Both the position numbers and the translations under genes were made by a program. The notes under the pieces were generated by a model. It worked only from the letters and a program-made list of their open reading frames with translations. It was not told where the DNA came from and searched no databases. From Astropecten irregularis (Eukaryota; Echinodermata; Asteroidea; Paxillosida; Astropectinidae), in NCBI GenBank assembly GCA_963971285.1, contig OZ020256.1, positions 1,986,501 through 2,050,500 of the forward strand: DNA of 64,000 nucleotides, written 5' to 3'. Positions 41,901 through 49,950 of this stretch are shown here, one piece after another; the stretch's first letter is position 1; the number at the start of each line of letters is the position of its first letter.

Positions 41901-44900
41901 TAGGCCGAATCCCTATTGACCGATGTCTCCCAATAACATTCATGTTCCTATTGATACTCTTCTAACCTGTATCCCAAATATGCTATTTGAAAAATGCAAG
42001 CATACATTTAGCACTCGGGCTACTGTACGTGGAGTGTGGAGTTCGATGCATATAGGCTTAATAAAATAAATATAAAGGTAGGCGACGACATTTTGGTATT
42101 GGAATAATGTACATAAGTTTACTATAGCAGCACATCATGGTATAGGCTACTCGCATAATATGGACTTCAAACTGCGTGAGTGAATATGCACTAATGGCAA
42201 TCTTTAACACTTCGCCACAGGTGAGAACCAGTCAAAGGCTTTTGACATTATATTCGGTTCGGGGATTTCTCTGTAGCTCATGCAAAGAACTTAATACAAG
42301 CAGCGACCTTGCTGGCCCGCGGTGCCCGACTGATGGCCATGTCAATATTTAGATTTCTTCCCCTCGGAAACACATGTCTGTTGTAAAAATAGGTTGTAAT
42401 GTTGACGTGAGTGAGGCTGACGATGTACATGTATTAGGATTATACTTCGTGCATTGTAGGATTCTATACCTCTAGGCGAACTGTTTTGTCGGGCTGTATA
42501 CGGACGTGAGATAAATGATTCCAAACCGGCGTGCCGTCTTCAACCTCACGGCGCACGAGAACGTCAAACACGGGTCGTTTCCTACGAAGTCATGGGCAAG
42601 ATTCTGTGACGGTGTCCTCGCTTGCCCACTAATTGTGCTTGCCTTGGGTGTTTCCTGTAGCTGTCAAAATGCAGCCGTGTGCTCAGTATCTGTGCGGCAC
42701 ATAACCGGGGTTTACCCTGTGGCCAACATGGGCTAGTATCAAGCTCGATATAACATGAATGTTTATGAATGTCTGGGCTCTACAATAATAAACCTAGTGT
42801 CGATATAAGTTCAATAACACAAGAGGTGAAGTTATGGGAGGTTGTGGGACGGCCAAGGTGAAATTAACTATCTTGGTAGGCCTACATTTACCGGTCTGCA
42901 ATACTTTTGTGAAGTTAACTTTTTTGCACTCGCGTTAATTCCAATATTTAATCAGGTTACTGGCAAACATTCATTCATTCATTCCGAATGGCAGGAAAAA
43001 CCTTCCACAATACCAAAAATCTCCAGGTTGTAGGCTTACTCGGGTCTGACCCGTGAAAGAAATGGCAACGTGTTCACACTGCAATAATTCAACACGGTGT
43101 CGACCCGTATGAAAACTGATAACCCTGCTTTATATGGTGTGGGTTGAGAGCAGGTTGACCCTCGTTGGAAATGTCGACGTGTGTTGAGAGCTTGAACGTC
43201 TTGAAGCGCATTTAGTGTTGAGTAGTGTGAAAGATTTAAACGTGTGGACTCATGTAGGTACCGTAGTTTGAAAAGCCAATACATGACACGATGTTACAGG
43301 CCCACACCATCACAAAACATGCCCCAGGTTTGGTCATACGAACGGCTTTGCTAGTTGTCATCACAGGGTTTATTTAACCAATCTAGTAGCATCCACTTAG
43401 GCCCGGGTTAAAACTCCTGACCTTGAAGTTCTTTTTATCAATAACTCTCCCCTTTTTGTCCAAGGATCTCTTATCTTTAAACATCCAGTATTGATTGGGA
43501 GATTGTCATGCAATGTAATGTACAGGCTCACAGATCTAGAATTCTAGATACGCCCAAGCTTTACCGGTATTGGCTGTTTTCAATCTCTGCCAAACTTGTC
43601 CGGAAATGGGGCTTACCGTAGCAGGGAAAGCCGTAATCACCTAAATGCACGTTTTTTTCACAGGCCGCATTATTGCAACGGGAAATTATTAGTGGCAATT
43701 TCTACGAAGAATGCAAACCCTGGTACCATGCCGTGTCCCTTAACGCTCCCGACTTAATTTCCCCCGGGATGACTGTACCTAAGTAGCCAGGTTTGGACCA
43801 ATGACAATTAGACATATAATAATTTGCTATATGCATTACCGACCGTTGGACATATTTTCTACATTTTGGTTTACACTGACAATAGTTTAAACGTAATTTC
43901 ATATTTTAGTAGCATACCAACACAGAAATCTCCACAGATGTGCCTAAACTTACAGCGTTGGCAGACGGTGATAGTAGAAACATAGCGTTAAAGCGTTTCT
44001 GCCTAAAATGCTGTACTTTTCCAGAAAAGAGTAAAAAAAAAATTACCAAAAACTCGGGGAAAATCGAAACTCCTGTGACTAGATTTGAAAAAAACGTGAG
44101 CGTTTTTCACGGTTTTCTCAAAATGTGGGCACCGTATTGGACTGAAAATTTCACAAATAGATGTTACTGTATCTTTCTTAATATTGTTACCCAATAATCT
44201 GCATTTTTTCTGACCAACACAAACGTATGAAGTTACCTTTAAGACTTAAATGGCGCATTTGATGTCAAGTAAAAACAAAAAAAGAATTCTTTGTGCCATT
44301 CCGAAAGGCAATTGCTAATAATGCTCAGGAAATTCGATATTATTTGAATCACCGGTAGTTATTAACTGTAACAGTAGGATCCACATTACACTGGAATTTA
44401 TGACATCCGGTTTTGAAAAGGAAAAAAAGAAAGAATCAATGACGTCACGGAAATTTGCCCGATGACGTCATATGACGCTGCCAAACCTGACGACTGACGT
44501 GCAGTGCGTATTCAGCATGCGGTATTTGCATTGGTCTACAGAACCCCCACAGACGAATCGCACTTGTGCAAATTTACGACGCTGTGATTTAATAAGCCCG
44601 ATCAAGGTGAAAAGGAAAGTTGTGGTGCGCACAATAGGAGGTCGTGACCCGTTCTCAGGCCACATCAAACAAACAAACAAATAAATAAACAAACAAACAC
44701 CCCAGCATCTGCTACATGCATTGAAACAACACGCAGGGGCTATTTGGCCGCGACAAACTGCATCACAACGGCGCCTTTCGTGCTCAGACACAACTTTCTC
44801 GAACCTCAACCCCCCCCCCCCCACTCCCTCCCCTTTACCACCCCAACTCCCTGGAAATGACAATTATTACCCCCGTCACGTGTCCTGACGGTGCGGTCAG

Positions 44901-46827
44901 GGCTGCCCTGCCAGCGAGCCGTCAGCACGGTTGCGCCGGGGGAAATTTATGGGCATTCCCCGCGCTGAAGGTCAGGCAAGGACACGCTCTAGCCTGTTTG
45001 GTATGCAGTATAATAAGGCTGTTTATACGTCCAGTGGGGCTGCTGTATTATAGTGCATAACTGCATACCGTACCCCGTGGTAAAGGGGAATTTTTTTATA
45101 TAAAATTGTTGCGGCCGATTATCCGTAATTCTATCGCTTTTTATGTTCATATAGATTTGTGTGCCTTCTGGGACAGAGCAGCAAGTGTATAATGTTCTGC
45201 CTGTGAGTGTAACTTATGAAGTCTTCCGGGGCCTACACGGCAGTGTTCAACTTCTGCTGTTGAAGTCTAGAGTTTACCAGAATTGCATATCGTCAACTGT
45301 AATGCGTAATCACCTCCGTGCATAAACTGCCCTCCAATACCATCTATTGTGAATAACAAGAAAGGGTGTTTTTGGTAGTTTGTGCTCCACTGTCAGAAGA
45401 CAAAGCTCCACAAAGCCTGTCGATATTTATTTCAAAACTGACCTCTTGTATACCCGTGTACAAAAAGAAATCAATCAATACTGATCTGGTATAAACTTCA
45501 TAAAAGCTTTCACTCAGTACTGATTTAGGATTTTAAAATTATATCAAAATGTGTAGGAGTTAACGCAGGTCATTGGACGAGTTTCAAGCAGCGTATACAT
45601 AATCACGGTGAGCTGACTTATCACCCAGTCATGCATTCAACCAATATTTCTGACCCTCTCTTTCATACTTCAAAACACATCTGACTCAAAAAATTACTTC
45701 ACCAGATTAATATCGGTTTGGACGTTTGAAAAGAGTAAACGAAAAAGTGCATGCACGCGATCGTTATAAAGATTGCCGATGCTGTATCCCCCCTCGACCA
45801 TGCAGGAATGCCCTAGACGACGCCCCCAGAGATTTGAGCTTTTTGACCGGCGCTGCTGCTGGGAGAATCAAACCACTGTATAGGACTGCTTTAAGAATGA
45901 CGACGAAAACGCACGGGGGATGGGTCTTAACCACGCAGTCTAATAGCTTAAGAGGCCACGGAGTCCCCCGGCTCGGGGGTAAGGGGAACGGAAAGAGGTA
46001 TCATCCGCCCACCTCCCGCGGTTTCCGCCTGCAAATCCCTTCAAGTCAAGGTCAGGATAACCCTCAAATAATAAAAAAAAAAGGGAAAAACTCAACGACT
46101 TTAAGTCAACATTGAGACGCGAAAGATTAAATCATAGGATTATGCCAACTTTTCCTAGTGCCATTAAAGATTACGTGGTGTTCACGTTCAAGTGTCATTG
46201 GTGCAATTTGGTGGGCAATGAACAGAAGATTGACGAATTCTGGCGACTGAATTCGTAAATTAGTCTGTCGCCCTCTATACCCTCTCTCTTCTTGATATTG
46301 TAGGCCAATGTCTCACGAGGCAATCAGTTCCAGGCAATCTCCAAGAAGAAACAACATTTTATAGTTTAATCTTGATATAATATAGGGGAGAGTGACCAAA
46401 CTACCAGGAAAATAGCTTTTTGTGCTACCCAAACTTTCCTGTATGTGCATGTAGGCCTACTTGGTTGCCTCCAAGTTCCCTGTAAAAATTGTCTCGTGCA
46501 ACATACCCTTTAATATACTAAAAGAATGAAAAAATCGATGACAACTTACGCCGACAGCGTCCATACGAGTCTCTCCTCCAGCCGTAGCAGCAGCCGAAGC
46601 GCCGGCCGTACCTGCAGGTGGGCCCCGTGGAGGTTACCGCGGTCGGCCTGCTCTGCCACAGGGTGGAAGACGGACCTGGGCGACGGTAATTCGTTCGTTG
46701 TGGGATGGTAGGCCGTAGATAACCGTAGCGCTGCGGGTATGTAGTCTCGCCCCGATATGTCGAACCCCTAATCAAACCCACTTCTAAAGGTCTGAACTTG
46801 GTAAAGGGGGGTCTACCCGGGTTTCCT
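2796..46827 (-). CDS. npnt-like: Nephronectin/EGFL6-like secreted EGF-repeat protein, partial, spliced (exons 46827-46550, 30855-30763, 9246-9130, 2915-2796)
   Basis: Four exons on the minus strand splice into one open reading frame of about 202 codons, incomplete at both ends. The lengths are 278, 93, 117 and 120 nt. Junction phases agree: the first exon enters in phase 2 and leaves in phase 1, and the other three are 1-1. The junction codons give Pro, Asp and Tyr without a stop. Order of modules: a basic linker, the CRYG...CCYGW...GRCRPVC module, EGF1 ([10 protein letters not shown]), cbEGF2 (DVNEC...[10 protein letters not shown]) and EGF3 ([10 protein letters not shown]). This order and spacing is that of vertebrate nephronectin and EGFL6, extracellular-matrix proteins of basement membranes; nephronectin is an integrin alpha8-beta1 ligand. 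The RGD-bearing linker and C-terminal MAM domain of the family would lie to the left of the window. Introns of 6.2, 21.5 and 15.7 kb carry many transposon remnants. The family is seen in sequence; the matrix role is by homology. I cannot separate nephronectin from EGFL6 with these exons alone. Confidence 0.88.
5478..5712. repeat. Imperfect (TGC/TAC)n trinucleotide array
   Basis: Runs of tgctgctac, ctgctgctg and ctactgctg are interrupted by short unique words. The leucine- and tyrosine-rich open frame across it is an artefact of the repeat. Confidence 0.85.
7650..7910. repeat. Imperfect (CAGCAA)n / (CAG)n array
   Basis: About 260 bp of cagcaacag, cagcagcaa and caggagcag words with scattered substitutions. 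The long polyleucine and polycysteine frames on the minus strand come from this repeat and are not genes. Confidence 0.88.
8636..8698 (+). repeat. Partial copy of a dispersed repeat (family of 29821-29960 and 60878-61033)
   Basis: The segment ending atgtatctcaagcccttcg then tctcatttagg matches the 3' part of the other two copies (tatctcaagcccttcattt), with about three quarters identity over about 60 bp by eye. It forms the end of the open frame 8385-8696. Confidence 0.5.
9130..9246 (-). CDS. npnt-like: Exon: calcium-binding EGF-like domain 2
   Basis: The acceptor is ttattatgcag and the donor is gtaagtatc. The exon is 117 nt, phase 1-1. It begins with the calcium-binding signature D-V-N-E-C and contains [10 protein letters not shown], which fits the Asp/Asn beta-hydroxylation consensus C-x-[DN]-x4-[FY]-x-C. 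The six cysteines are complete, and the domain ends [14 protein letters not shown]. The stretch PCQHRCMNT resembles the second EGF repeat of nephronectin closely. This domain should bind Ca2+ and stiffen the junction with EGF1; that is inference from the family. Nothing is truncated or frameshifted. Confidence 0.9.
10367..11300. repeat. Old dispersed repeat split by an inserted inverted-repeat element
   Basis: The flanks 10367-10442 and 11093-11300 align, in order and orientation, with the two halves of the uninterrupted copy at 43962-44230. Shared words include ttctgcct, aaatgctg, aaactcctgtg, ttttctcaaaa, gttac(a/t)gtatctttctt and aatctgcattt. The sequence between them is the inverted-repeat element 10443-11092. 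Confidence 0.75.
10443..11092. mobile_element. Foldback/MITE-like element, about 650 bp, with long imperfect inverted arms
   Basis: The left end reads caatgggagactttgga and the reverse complement of the right end reads the same. The arms continue with the shared words ccttttcacacgacgc, caaccattgaga and ggttgcgaaatcttacaaaa. The right arm carries an extra 92-bp GC-rich hairpin (10971-11062) bounded by agtcaacagcgcacg and its complement. No transposase frame is present. Target-site duplication is not resolved: the flanks are acc on the left and gacc on the right. It is probably a non-autonomous DNA transposon. Confidence 0.75.
12098..12142 (-). ncRNA. Degenerate hammerhead-ribozyme-like relic (Penelope-like element terminus?)
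   Basis: Minus strand: stem I (GCCT with AGG), a degraded core TTGATACA in place of CTGATGA, and a perfect stem II GATCCT/AGGATC. After that come GAA, a self-complementary ACGCGT as minimal stem III, and C just before AGGACC. The order is that of a minimal type I hammerhead, but the core has changes that should abolish cleavage. Confidence 0.45.
12890..12990. promoter_or_regulatory. Cluster of E-box, inverted CCAAT and two E2F-like sites
   Basis: Within 100 bp there is CACGTG (12890-12895), ATTGG (12915-12919, an inverted CCAAT box) and two identical TTAGGCGGGAAA words (12959-12970 and 12979-12990, 20 bp apart) that fit the E2F core GGCGGGAA. Such combinations occur in cell-cycle promoters. 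No gene start is visible on either side, so the sites could be chance or a local duplication. Confidence 0.3.
16457..16645. repeat. Divergent relative of the inverted-repeat element 10443-11092
   Basis: It starts cattgggagactttt, like the arm end of the first element. It carries gcgcacgcaatt followed by gcatgcgcgcgt and a g/t-rich gcgcgtgcg run, matching the GC-rich hairpin of that element in reverse orientation. It ends near gtgaaaagggcc. The open frames across it are by-products. Confidence 0.5.
17541..17576 (-). ncRNA. Hammerhead-like relic, 5' core lost
   Basis: Minus strand: GGAC...GTCC stem, GAA, self-complementary ACGT, T, then GAGATC. This is the 3' half of the same layout as the intact copy at 19745-19789. 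The CTGATGA half is not recognisable. Confidence 0.35.
17677..17768 (-). repeat. Dispersed repeat with half a hammerhead-like motif
   Basis: It shares caaactgctcatcagccaaa, gacctgaaatgt and aggagggcctgacg with 33087-33320. It ends with ttcgatcct, after which similarity to the family stops (stem II is truncated). It is probably a piece of a Penelope-like retroelement terminus. Confidence 0.5.
18651..18790. mobile_element. Palindromic MITE, copy 1 (right end eroded)
   Basis: It begins gtcgatttcaccaaactc and contains gatgcattgcag, ggttatccttcgtaact and agttacgatcgatcg, shared with copies at 20645-20783 and 52083-52219. The right terminal repeat has diverged. Confidence 0.75.
19030..19058. repeat. 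Perfect 12-bp hairpin
   Basis: ttcatcagctgg, a 5-base aaaag loop, then ccagctgatgaa. It is about 700 bp from the hammerhead and may belong to the same decayed element. It has no T-run following it, so it is not a terminator. Confidence 0.6.
19745..19789 (-). ncRNA. Hammerhead ribozyme, minimal type I (retroelement-associated)
   Basis: Read on the minus strand from 19789: stem I strand GTCTC, conserved core CTGATGA (19784-19778), stem II (G)GACTAG / CTAGTC(T) with loop AGCAGG, GAA(A) (19757-19754), ACGT as a loopless two-base-pair stem III, T at the cleavage position (19750), then GAGAC closing stem I. All invariant core positions are present. The self-complementary ACGT cannot form stem III well as a monomer but can in a dimer, the known arrangement of hammerheads in Penelope-like elements and retrozymes. 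I see no reverse transcriptase next to it, so it is a solo terminus. Cleavage is predicted between 19750 and 19749. Confidence 0.75.
20645..20783. mobile_element. Palindromic MITE, copy 2 (best preserved)
   Basis: The terminal inverted repeats are CTCTGTCGTCGATTTCAC on the left and CTCTGTGGTCGATTTCAC as the reverse complement of the right end: 18 bp with one mismatch. The interior has cgtaact and agttacgatcgatcgc, which also folds back. It has no coding capacity. It is 139 bp long, in the range of MITEs. The superfamily is not clear. Confidence 0.8.
25470..25538. repeat. (TTTG)n-rich microsatellite
   Basis: Runs of tttg and ttttg followed by a T-tract. The open frames across it are low complexity. 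Confidence 0.8.
25648..25857 (+). pseudogene. Decayed coding remnant with a zinc-ribbon-like cysteine pair
   Basis: An ATG at 25648 opens a 58-codon frame that begins [20 protein letters not shown] and continues with NCNQ, i.e. C-x2-C-x9-C-x2-C, the spacing of a small zinc-binding knuckle. It stops at 25822. In another frame the sequence continues as [16 protein letters not shown], a stop, then [20 protein letters not shown], ending at a possible donor (ttag then gtaaaa, 25857). The acidic, protein-like composition across a frame change and a single stop suggests a frameshifted gene or transposon ORF rather than chance. I do not recognise the family. A further 55-codon frame (26008-26175) may belong to it. 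Confidence 0.3.
29821..29960. repeat. Dispersed repeat, copy of 60878-61033
   Basis: Shared words in order: ttcgctaccgcc (or acc), atttgag, gggattgggccacatgacg, agaaaggctccagctt, caagcccttcat. There are no intact terminal repeats here. Confidence 0.7.
30763..30855 (-). CDS. npnt-like: Exon: EGF-like domain 1
   Basis: The acceptor is a T-rich tract ending in ttgtag and the donor is gtaagaa. The exon is 93 nt, phase 1-1, the classic symmetric EGF exon. With the split Pro codon from the previous exon it reads [18 protein letters not shown] and continues [13 protein letters not shown]. Six cysteines are spaced C-x3-C-x4-C-x5-C-x1-C-x8-C, as in a short non-calcium EGF of the EGFL/nephronectin first-repeat type. 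The GYRGSTC ending gives the conserved Gly and aromatic residue between Cys5 and Cys6. There is no internal stop, and the ends match the phases of the neighbouring exons. Confidence 0.87.
33087..33320 (-). repeat. Dispersed repeat with hammerhead-like 3' half, interrupted by an insertion
   Basis: It shares aaactgctcatcagccaaaa, gacctgaaat and aggagggcctg with 17677-17768. The match resumes at cctgacgtttcgatcct. On the minus strand the end reads GATCCT...AGGATC, GAA, ACGT, C, then AGGC, the 3' half of the hammerhead layout. The 5' core is degraded. The gap in the match is the insertion 33154-33284. Confidence 0.55.
33154..33284. mobile_element. Small inserted element with GCCTG flanks
   Basis: About 131 bp interrupt a sequence that is continuous in the copy at 17677-17768. 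The pentamer GCCTG stands on both sides (33149-33153 and 33285-33289), as a target duplication would. The ends are loosely inverted: gttataactgattatgta against gttatacggataaagtat. The interior holds a duplicated gtgatacattttcggttgg-type unit about 60 bp apart. Confidence 0.55.
35030..35071. repeat. G-rich run with quadruplex potential
   Basis: Several runs of four or five G separated by one to a few bases (ggggg, gggg, gggg, ggggg, ggggg) within 42 bp on the plus strand, the template strand for the host gene. Confidence 0.7.
39837..39872. repeat. 18-bp perfect tandem duplication
   Basis: gttgcttgcctgatttta occurs twice with no spacer. Confidence 0.85.
43962..44230. repeat. Dispersed repeat, uninterrupted copy (compare 10367-11300)
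   Basis: It aligns with both flanks of the element at 10443-11092 and so shows the pre-insertion structure. Poly-A-rich spacer near 44030-44042. Confidence 0.7.
44440..44470. promoter_or_regulatory. Two CRE palindromes 23 bp apart
   Basis: TGACGTCA occurs at 44440-44447 and 44463-44470. This is the full consensus CREB/ATF site. Whether it acts on the nephronectin-like gene, about 2 kb inside an intron from the first visible exon, is unknown. Confidence 0.35.
44665..44700. repeat. (CAAA)n/(TAAA)n microsatellite
   Basis: About nine tetranucleotide units, caaa with a few taaa. Confidence 0.85.
46550..46827 (-). CDS. npnt-like: Exon: basic linker plus N-terminal CRYG/CCYGW module of nephronectin-like gene
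   Basis: The acceptor is a clean polypyrimidine tract followed by ctacag, placing the first exon base at 46827. The donor is gtaagt, with the last exon base at 46550. The exon enters in phase 2 and leaves in phase 1. It encodes about 65 residues rich in Arg, Pro, Tyr and Thr, then [20 protein letters not shown] followed by RCR. This Cys-Arg-Tyr-Gly ... Cys-Cys-x-Gly-Trp ... Gly-x-Cys module sits at the mature N terminus of nephronectin and EGFL6. The linker before it looks longer and more basic than in the vertebrate proteins as I know them. The plus strand also has an open frame here (46526-46711), but it has no motif and is a shadow. A signal peptide must be encoded by an upstream exon, which I could not find on the minus strand between 46828 and 64000. 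Confidence 0.85.
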
Positions 46828-47869
46828 CTGTAGCAGAAAAGAAGAAAAGGGCCAGTCATTTCACAATTCACATCTCAAAATAATAAACAAATTATGTTTT
46901 GAGGATATGTCGTAAGGTTATACCCACTTTAGGGTAATTTCTTTGTGGGTATATCCCGTTTGGGATAATTCTATTCCCAATAATTCCCACTTGGTGCTGG
47001 CTAACACCACACTCTCTCGATTGGTACCAGCTAGACCACCCGCGCAAACAGTTTGCACACAGATTTCCCGACCTTTATTTAGCCAACACAAATTAACACA
47101 CCCATTACACACACTACACGATCATGTCCAATTTCCACCACGGGACGAGACCCCGCCGCCTAGCGGGTTGCACCGGGGCATCTGCTAATTAAAACATCGC
47201 ACAGGTGTTCACGTCAGAAGTGGGCACAGGGTCTATGTAGTTTCCGTGCAATTTTGTAACAGGATAAACCATATTTACGGCCTCCTTATACAAACACTGG
47301 GTTATTTTTTTCTGGGTTCACGGTTTTTCTGCCTCACGATCGGCTTTGACATTTCTTTTCAATAAATCTATTTTGTTCTCCCTTTTCGCTGGGACGCTGG
47401 CTCTCTGTGTCGGGAACGGACGTACAAAGTTCAATGGGGTTTATACCAAATATAAAACGTGCGAGAACAAGTCACAGTCATACTGTTGACACGAAAAAGT
47501 AGTACTTATATTTGGACAAGAAAAACAACTTGTTATGGACAGCCAAAGTTTGCTAGAGTGCTGGACCACAGCCAGCAATGACCCGTTGGAATAATATTTC
47601 TCCAGGGAGTTTGGTGCATGCAACGGTTGATTTATTACCGTTCTTTTGCCAAGCAAAACCCCGTAAAACTGGACATTATTTCCGGTTTCACGCCTGAGTC
47701 ACGATAGAGCTTCGTGGAACAAAACCCTAGAAGATTCAGGACATCAACGCAATGGGAATATGAAGGACACGATGTTGCCGTTAAGTGAAATATGATAGAA
47801 GGGATTTGTGTTAAATGAATGGTTAGAGACAGTGGAATATTATTGGCGATCCTTATCCACGCCTTGACC

Positions 47870-47907
47870 GCCCCGCCACACCCCACCCCACCCTGCCCCA
47901 CCCCGCC
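47870..47907. repeat. C-rich run (quadruplex potential on the minus strand)
   Basis: Runs of four C (ccccgcc, acccc, acccc, ccctgcccc, accccgcc) in 38 bp. On the minus strand, which is the sense strand of the host gene, this gives GGGG runs with short loops. Confidence 0.7.
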
Positions 47908-49033
47908 AAGTCGTTGCACCGACACAGACCGTCGCGTCGCCTGGACCGTACGGCCCACTCCGTCAGTACCGTCAGTACAAGGGCTGTGATTCCTCCTTGC
48001 ATATTGCTACATCTTTCGGCACACAAAAAACAACAACTCACGTGGACGTAAGTGAACGATGAACAGGTCATAGGCCCCTGTATAAACGCAACATCCCTGG
48101 CCTGTCAAATTTGATAAACTTATTAGTTACGGTGTATCTATAAGTCAAAGGGACTATAGATCCTTGACCTGATTTGATTGGATGAATAGACATCACGTGT
48201 CTTCGACCATTAGAAACATTACACAGTTCGTCGACCTGTATGGGGCATCTTTTCTTTAAGACTTGGACCACTGCCAACTTCGGGTGATTTCCCGCGTCCA
48301 AACGCGCTTTTCGACAACGTATACGCGCGCTCTGGGATTGTCTTTCTGCTATAATTATATATGTCGATTATACATGACGTCATTGATCTCCAATAGGAGT
48401 TTAGTGTATGACGTCAAAACTTGGGTGAATGTCGGCCATCTTTGTTGTATGACAATGAATTTTTGAGCGAACTCAACTTTGGCGTTACGTACGAACTGCG
48501 CGTGCCAAACGCGTACATTTCACCAACTCATTTCATGATTGGTAAGTAAGCAATTCAAGCTGCGCTGAAACCTTAGACATAGAGTGCGTGACGCAGCTCC
48601 AATGTAGGGACTCGGAAAATACATCAAACATGGCGTGTGTTACAATCATTGATCTAAAATAAACATTATGGAGACAATGGTTACAATGATAACGAGATCA
48701 GTGTAACCGTTCCATCTCATTCCGGCCCCATACATTGAGCATAGTGTTAAACACAAACAATAAGATGACATTTTGTAATATGACATTGAGATGTTACAAT
48801 ACATTGATTACTTGATACCAGGTCCAAAGACGTCTCGAAAGTCCAGCATAAATTCTCAAAAGGAAAGTAACGAAACAAGTGCCCAGCGCATTCCACTTTA
48901 TTTTTCTCTGTACATCAGAGACACAGCGCGTGTAGAAGGGCGGTGGGCGTGAGTTGGGCATCCTTCCCAAAGAGGAGGCAGAGACGCGTTTCCAAATTCA
49001 CGCATAGTCCTAGTAGCTTTTCGTTCACAGAAC

Positions 49034-49070
49034 GAGTCTCAACGTCCGGTTTTGCCAAACGTTTCATCAG
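49034..49070 (-). ncRNA. Hammerhead-like relic, core partly kept
   Basis: The minus strand carries CTGATGA (49070-49064) and, further on, ACGTTGAGACTC, the same ending as the intact copy. The GAAA box and stem II are not well formed. It may be a diverged member of the same family or chance. Confidence 0.25.
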
Positions 49071-49891
49071 CATTGATCTGAGGGACCTTCATCATACATC
49101 TATAATAGTGGGACGGACACGAGTAAATTGCCGATTGCTCACCACACGTCCGATTCCAATGGGAATAATTAACACTAAGTGACATTGGAACGGTTCCAAG
49201 ATACCAAGATTCAGTAAAGCATTTTGTATGTTGTACTCATAGTCATACTGTAACCTACATGTACTATTGGGTATGTCACCAAGCCATGGAAATAACACAA
49301 TAATTATTACAAAACGGGAATGATATTAAGAATAGGAATGGAACGAGAATGTGTAATTGACAGACAAGCATTCCAAGTACATGTTAATGTGTATTAACAA
49401 ATCAACCACACTCCTTGTCCAACTAGAGTCATATCCCTTTTCAGTTTAACAGTAATACTAGTTTCCACAACGTTGAACCCAAACCGAGCATCCCGTCAGC
49501 GGGGTTCATTTTATTCGACACAGATGTGTGTTGTGAAAAGTCATCTGTGTAACGTGAAATTAATGGCAAGAATTGTCGACTGTGATCGAGTCAGGATGAC
49601 AGGGCATGTATAGTGTCGGCAAAATCTGCCTGGCAAAAAGAATGACTACAAATGACATCTACATTATATTAGGATGCTTCATTTTCAATTAATTGAGTGT
49701 TCTACCACCCGGTTTAAGACTGGGGGCGGGAAGCCAAAAGAAAATGGAACTGATGAAAAATATTCTTACTAATAGTAATACTCACCTTGCTAAGCACGGA
49801 ATTCCTTTGAGTATTAACCACAAAGCAAGCACACTGATAAGTTTCCAGAACATTTTGAAAGACCAGCCGAAGTATTACGGACCTACGGCCG

Positions 49892-49950
49892 ATGTGTCGA
49901 TCCTAAATCTCAACGTGTCGATCCTAAATCTCAAAAGTGTCGATCCCGGG
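49892..49950. repeat. Short tandem repeat, 21-22 bp unit
   Basis: gtgtcgatcctaaatctcaa occurs at 49894 and 49915, then a partial unit at 49937. Confidence 0.85.

Larger units (their letters stand above)
30856..46549 (-). other. Intron between the CRYG-module exon and the EGF1 exon (15.7 kb)
   Basis: This is bounded by gtaagt at 46549 and tag at 30856-30858. It holds a hammerhead-like relic with an inserted element (33087-33320), a G-rich run (35030-35071), an 18-bp duplication at 39837-39872, a dispersed repeat (43962-44230), paired CRE palindromes (44440-44470) and a CAAA microsatellite. The stretches 30860-33080, 33330-35020, 35080-39830 and 39880-43960 show nothing I can support as a gene. 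Confidence 0.78.

Noticed and set aside
43036-43290. gggtc/gaccc-rich stretch resembling a palindromic element
   Set aside because: Several short inverted words but no consistent pair of terminal repeats.
45726-46115. 129-codon plus-strand frame
   Set aside because: No recognisable domain, runs into an A-rich tract, and lies in the intron next to a confirmed exon on the other strand. Nothing supports translation.
46526-46711. Plus-strand Ser/Arg-rich frame
   Set aside because: It is the complement of the CRYG-module exon.
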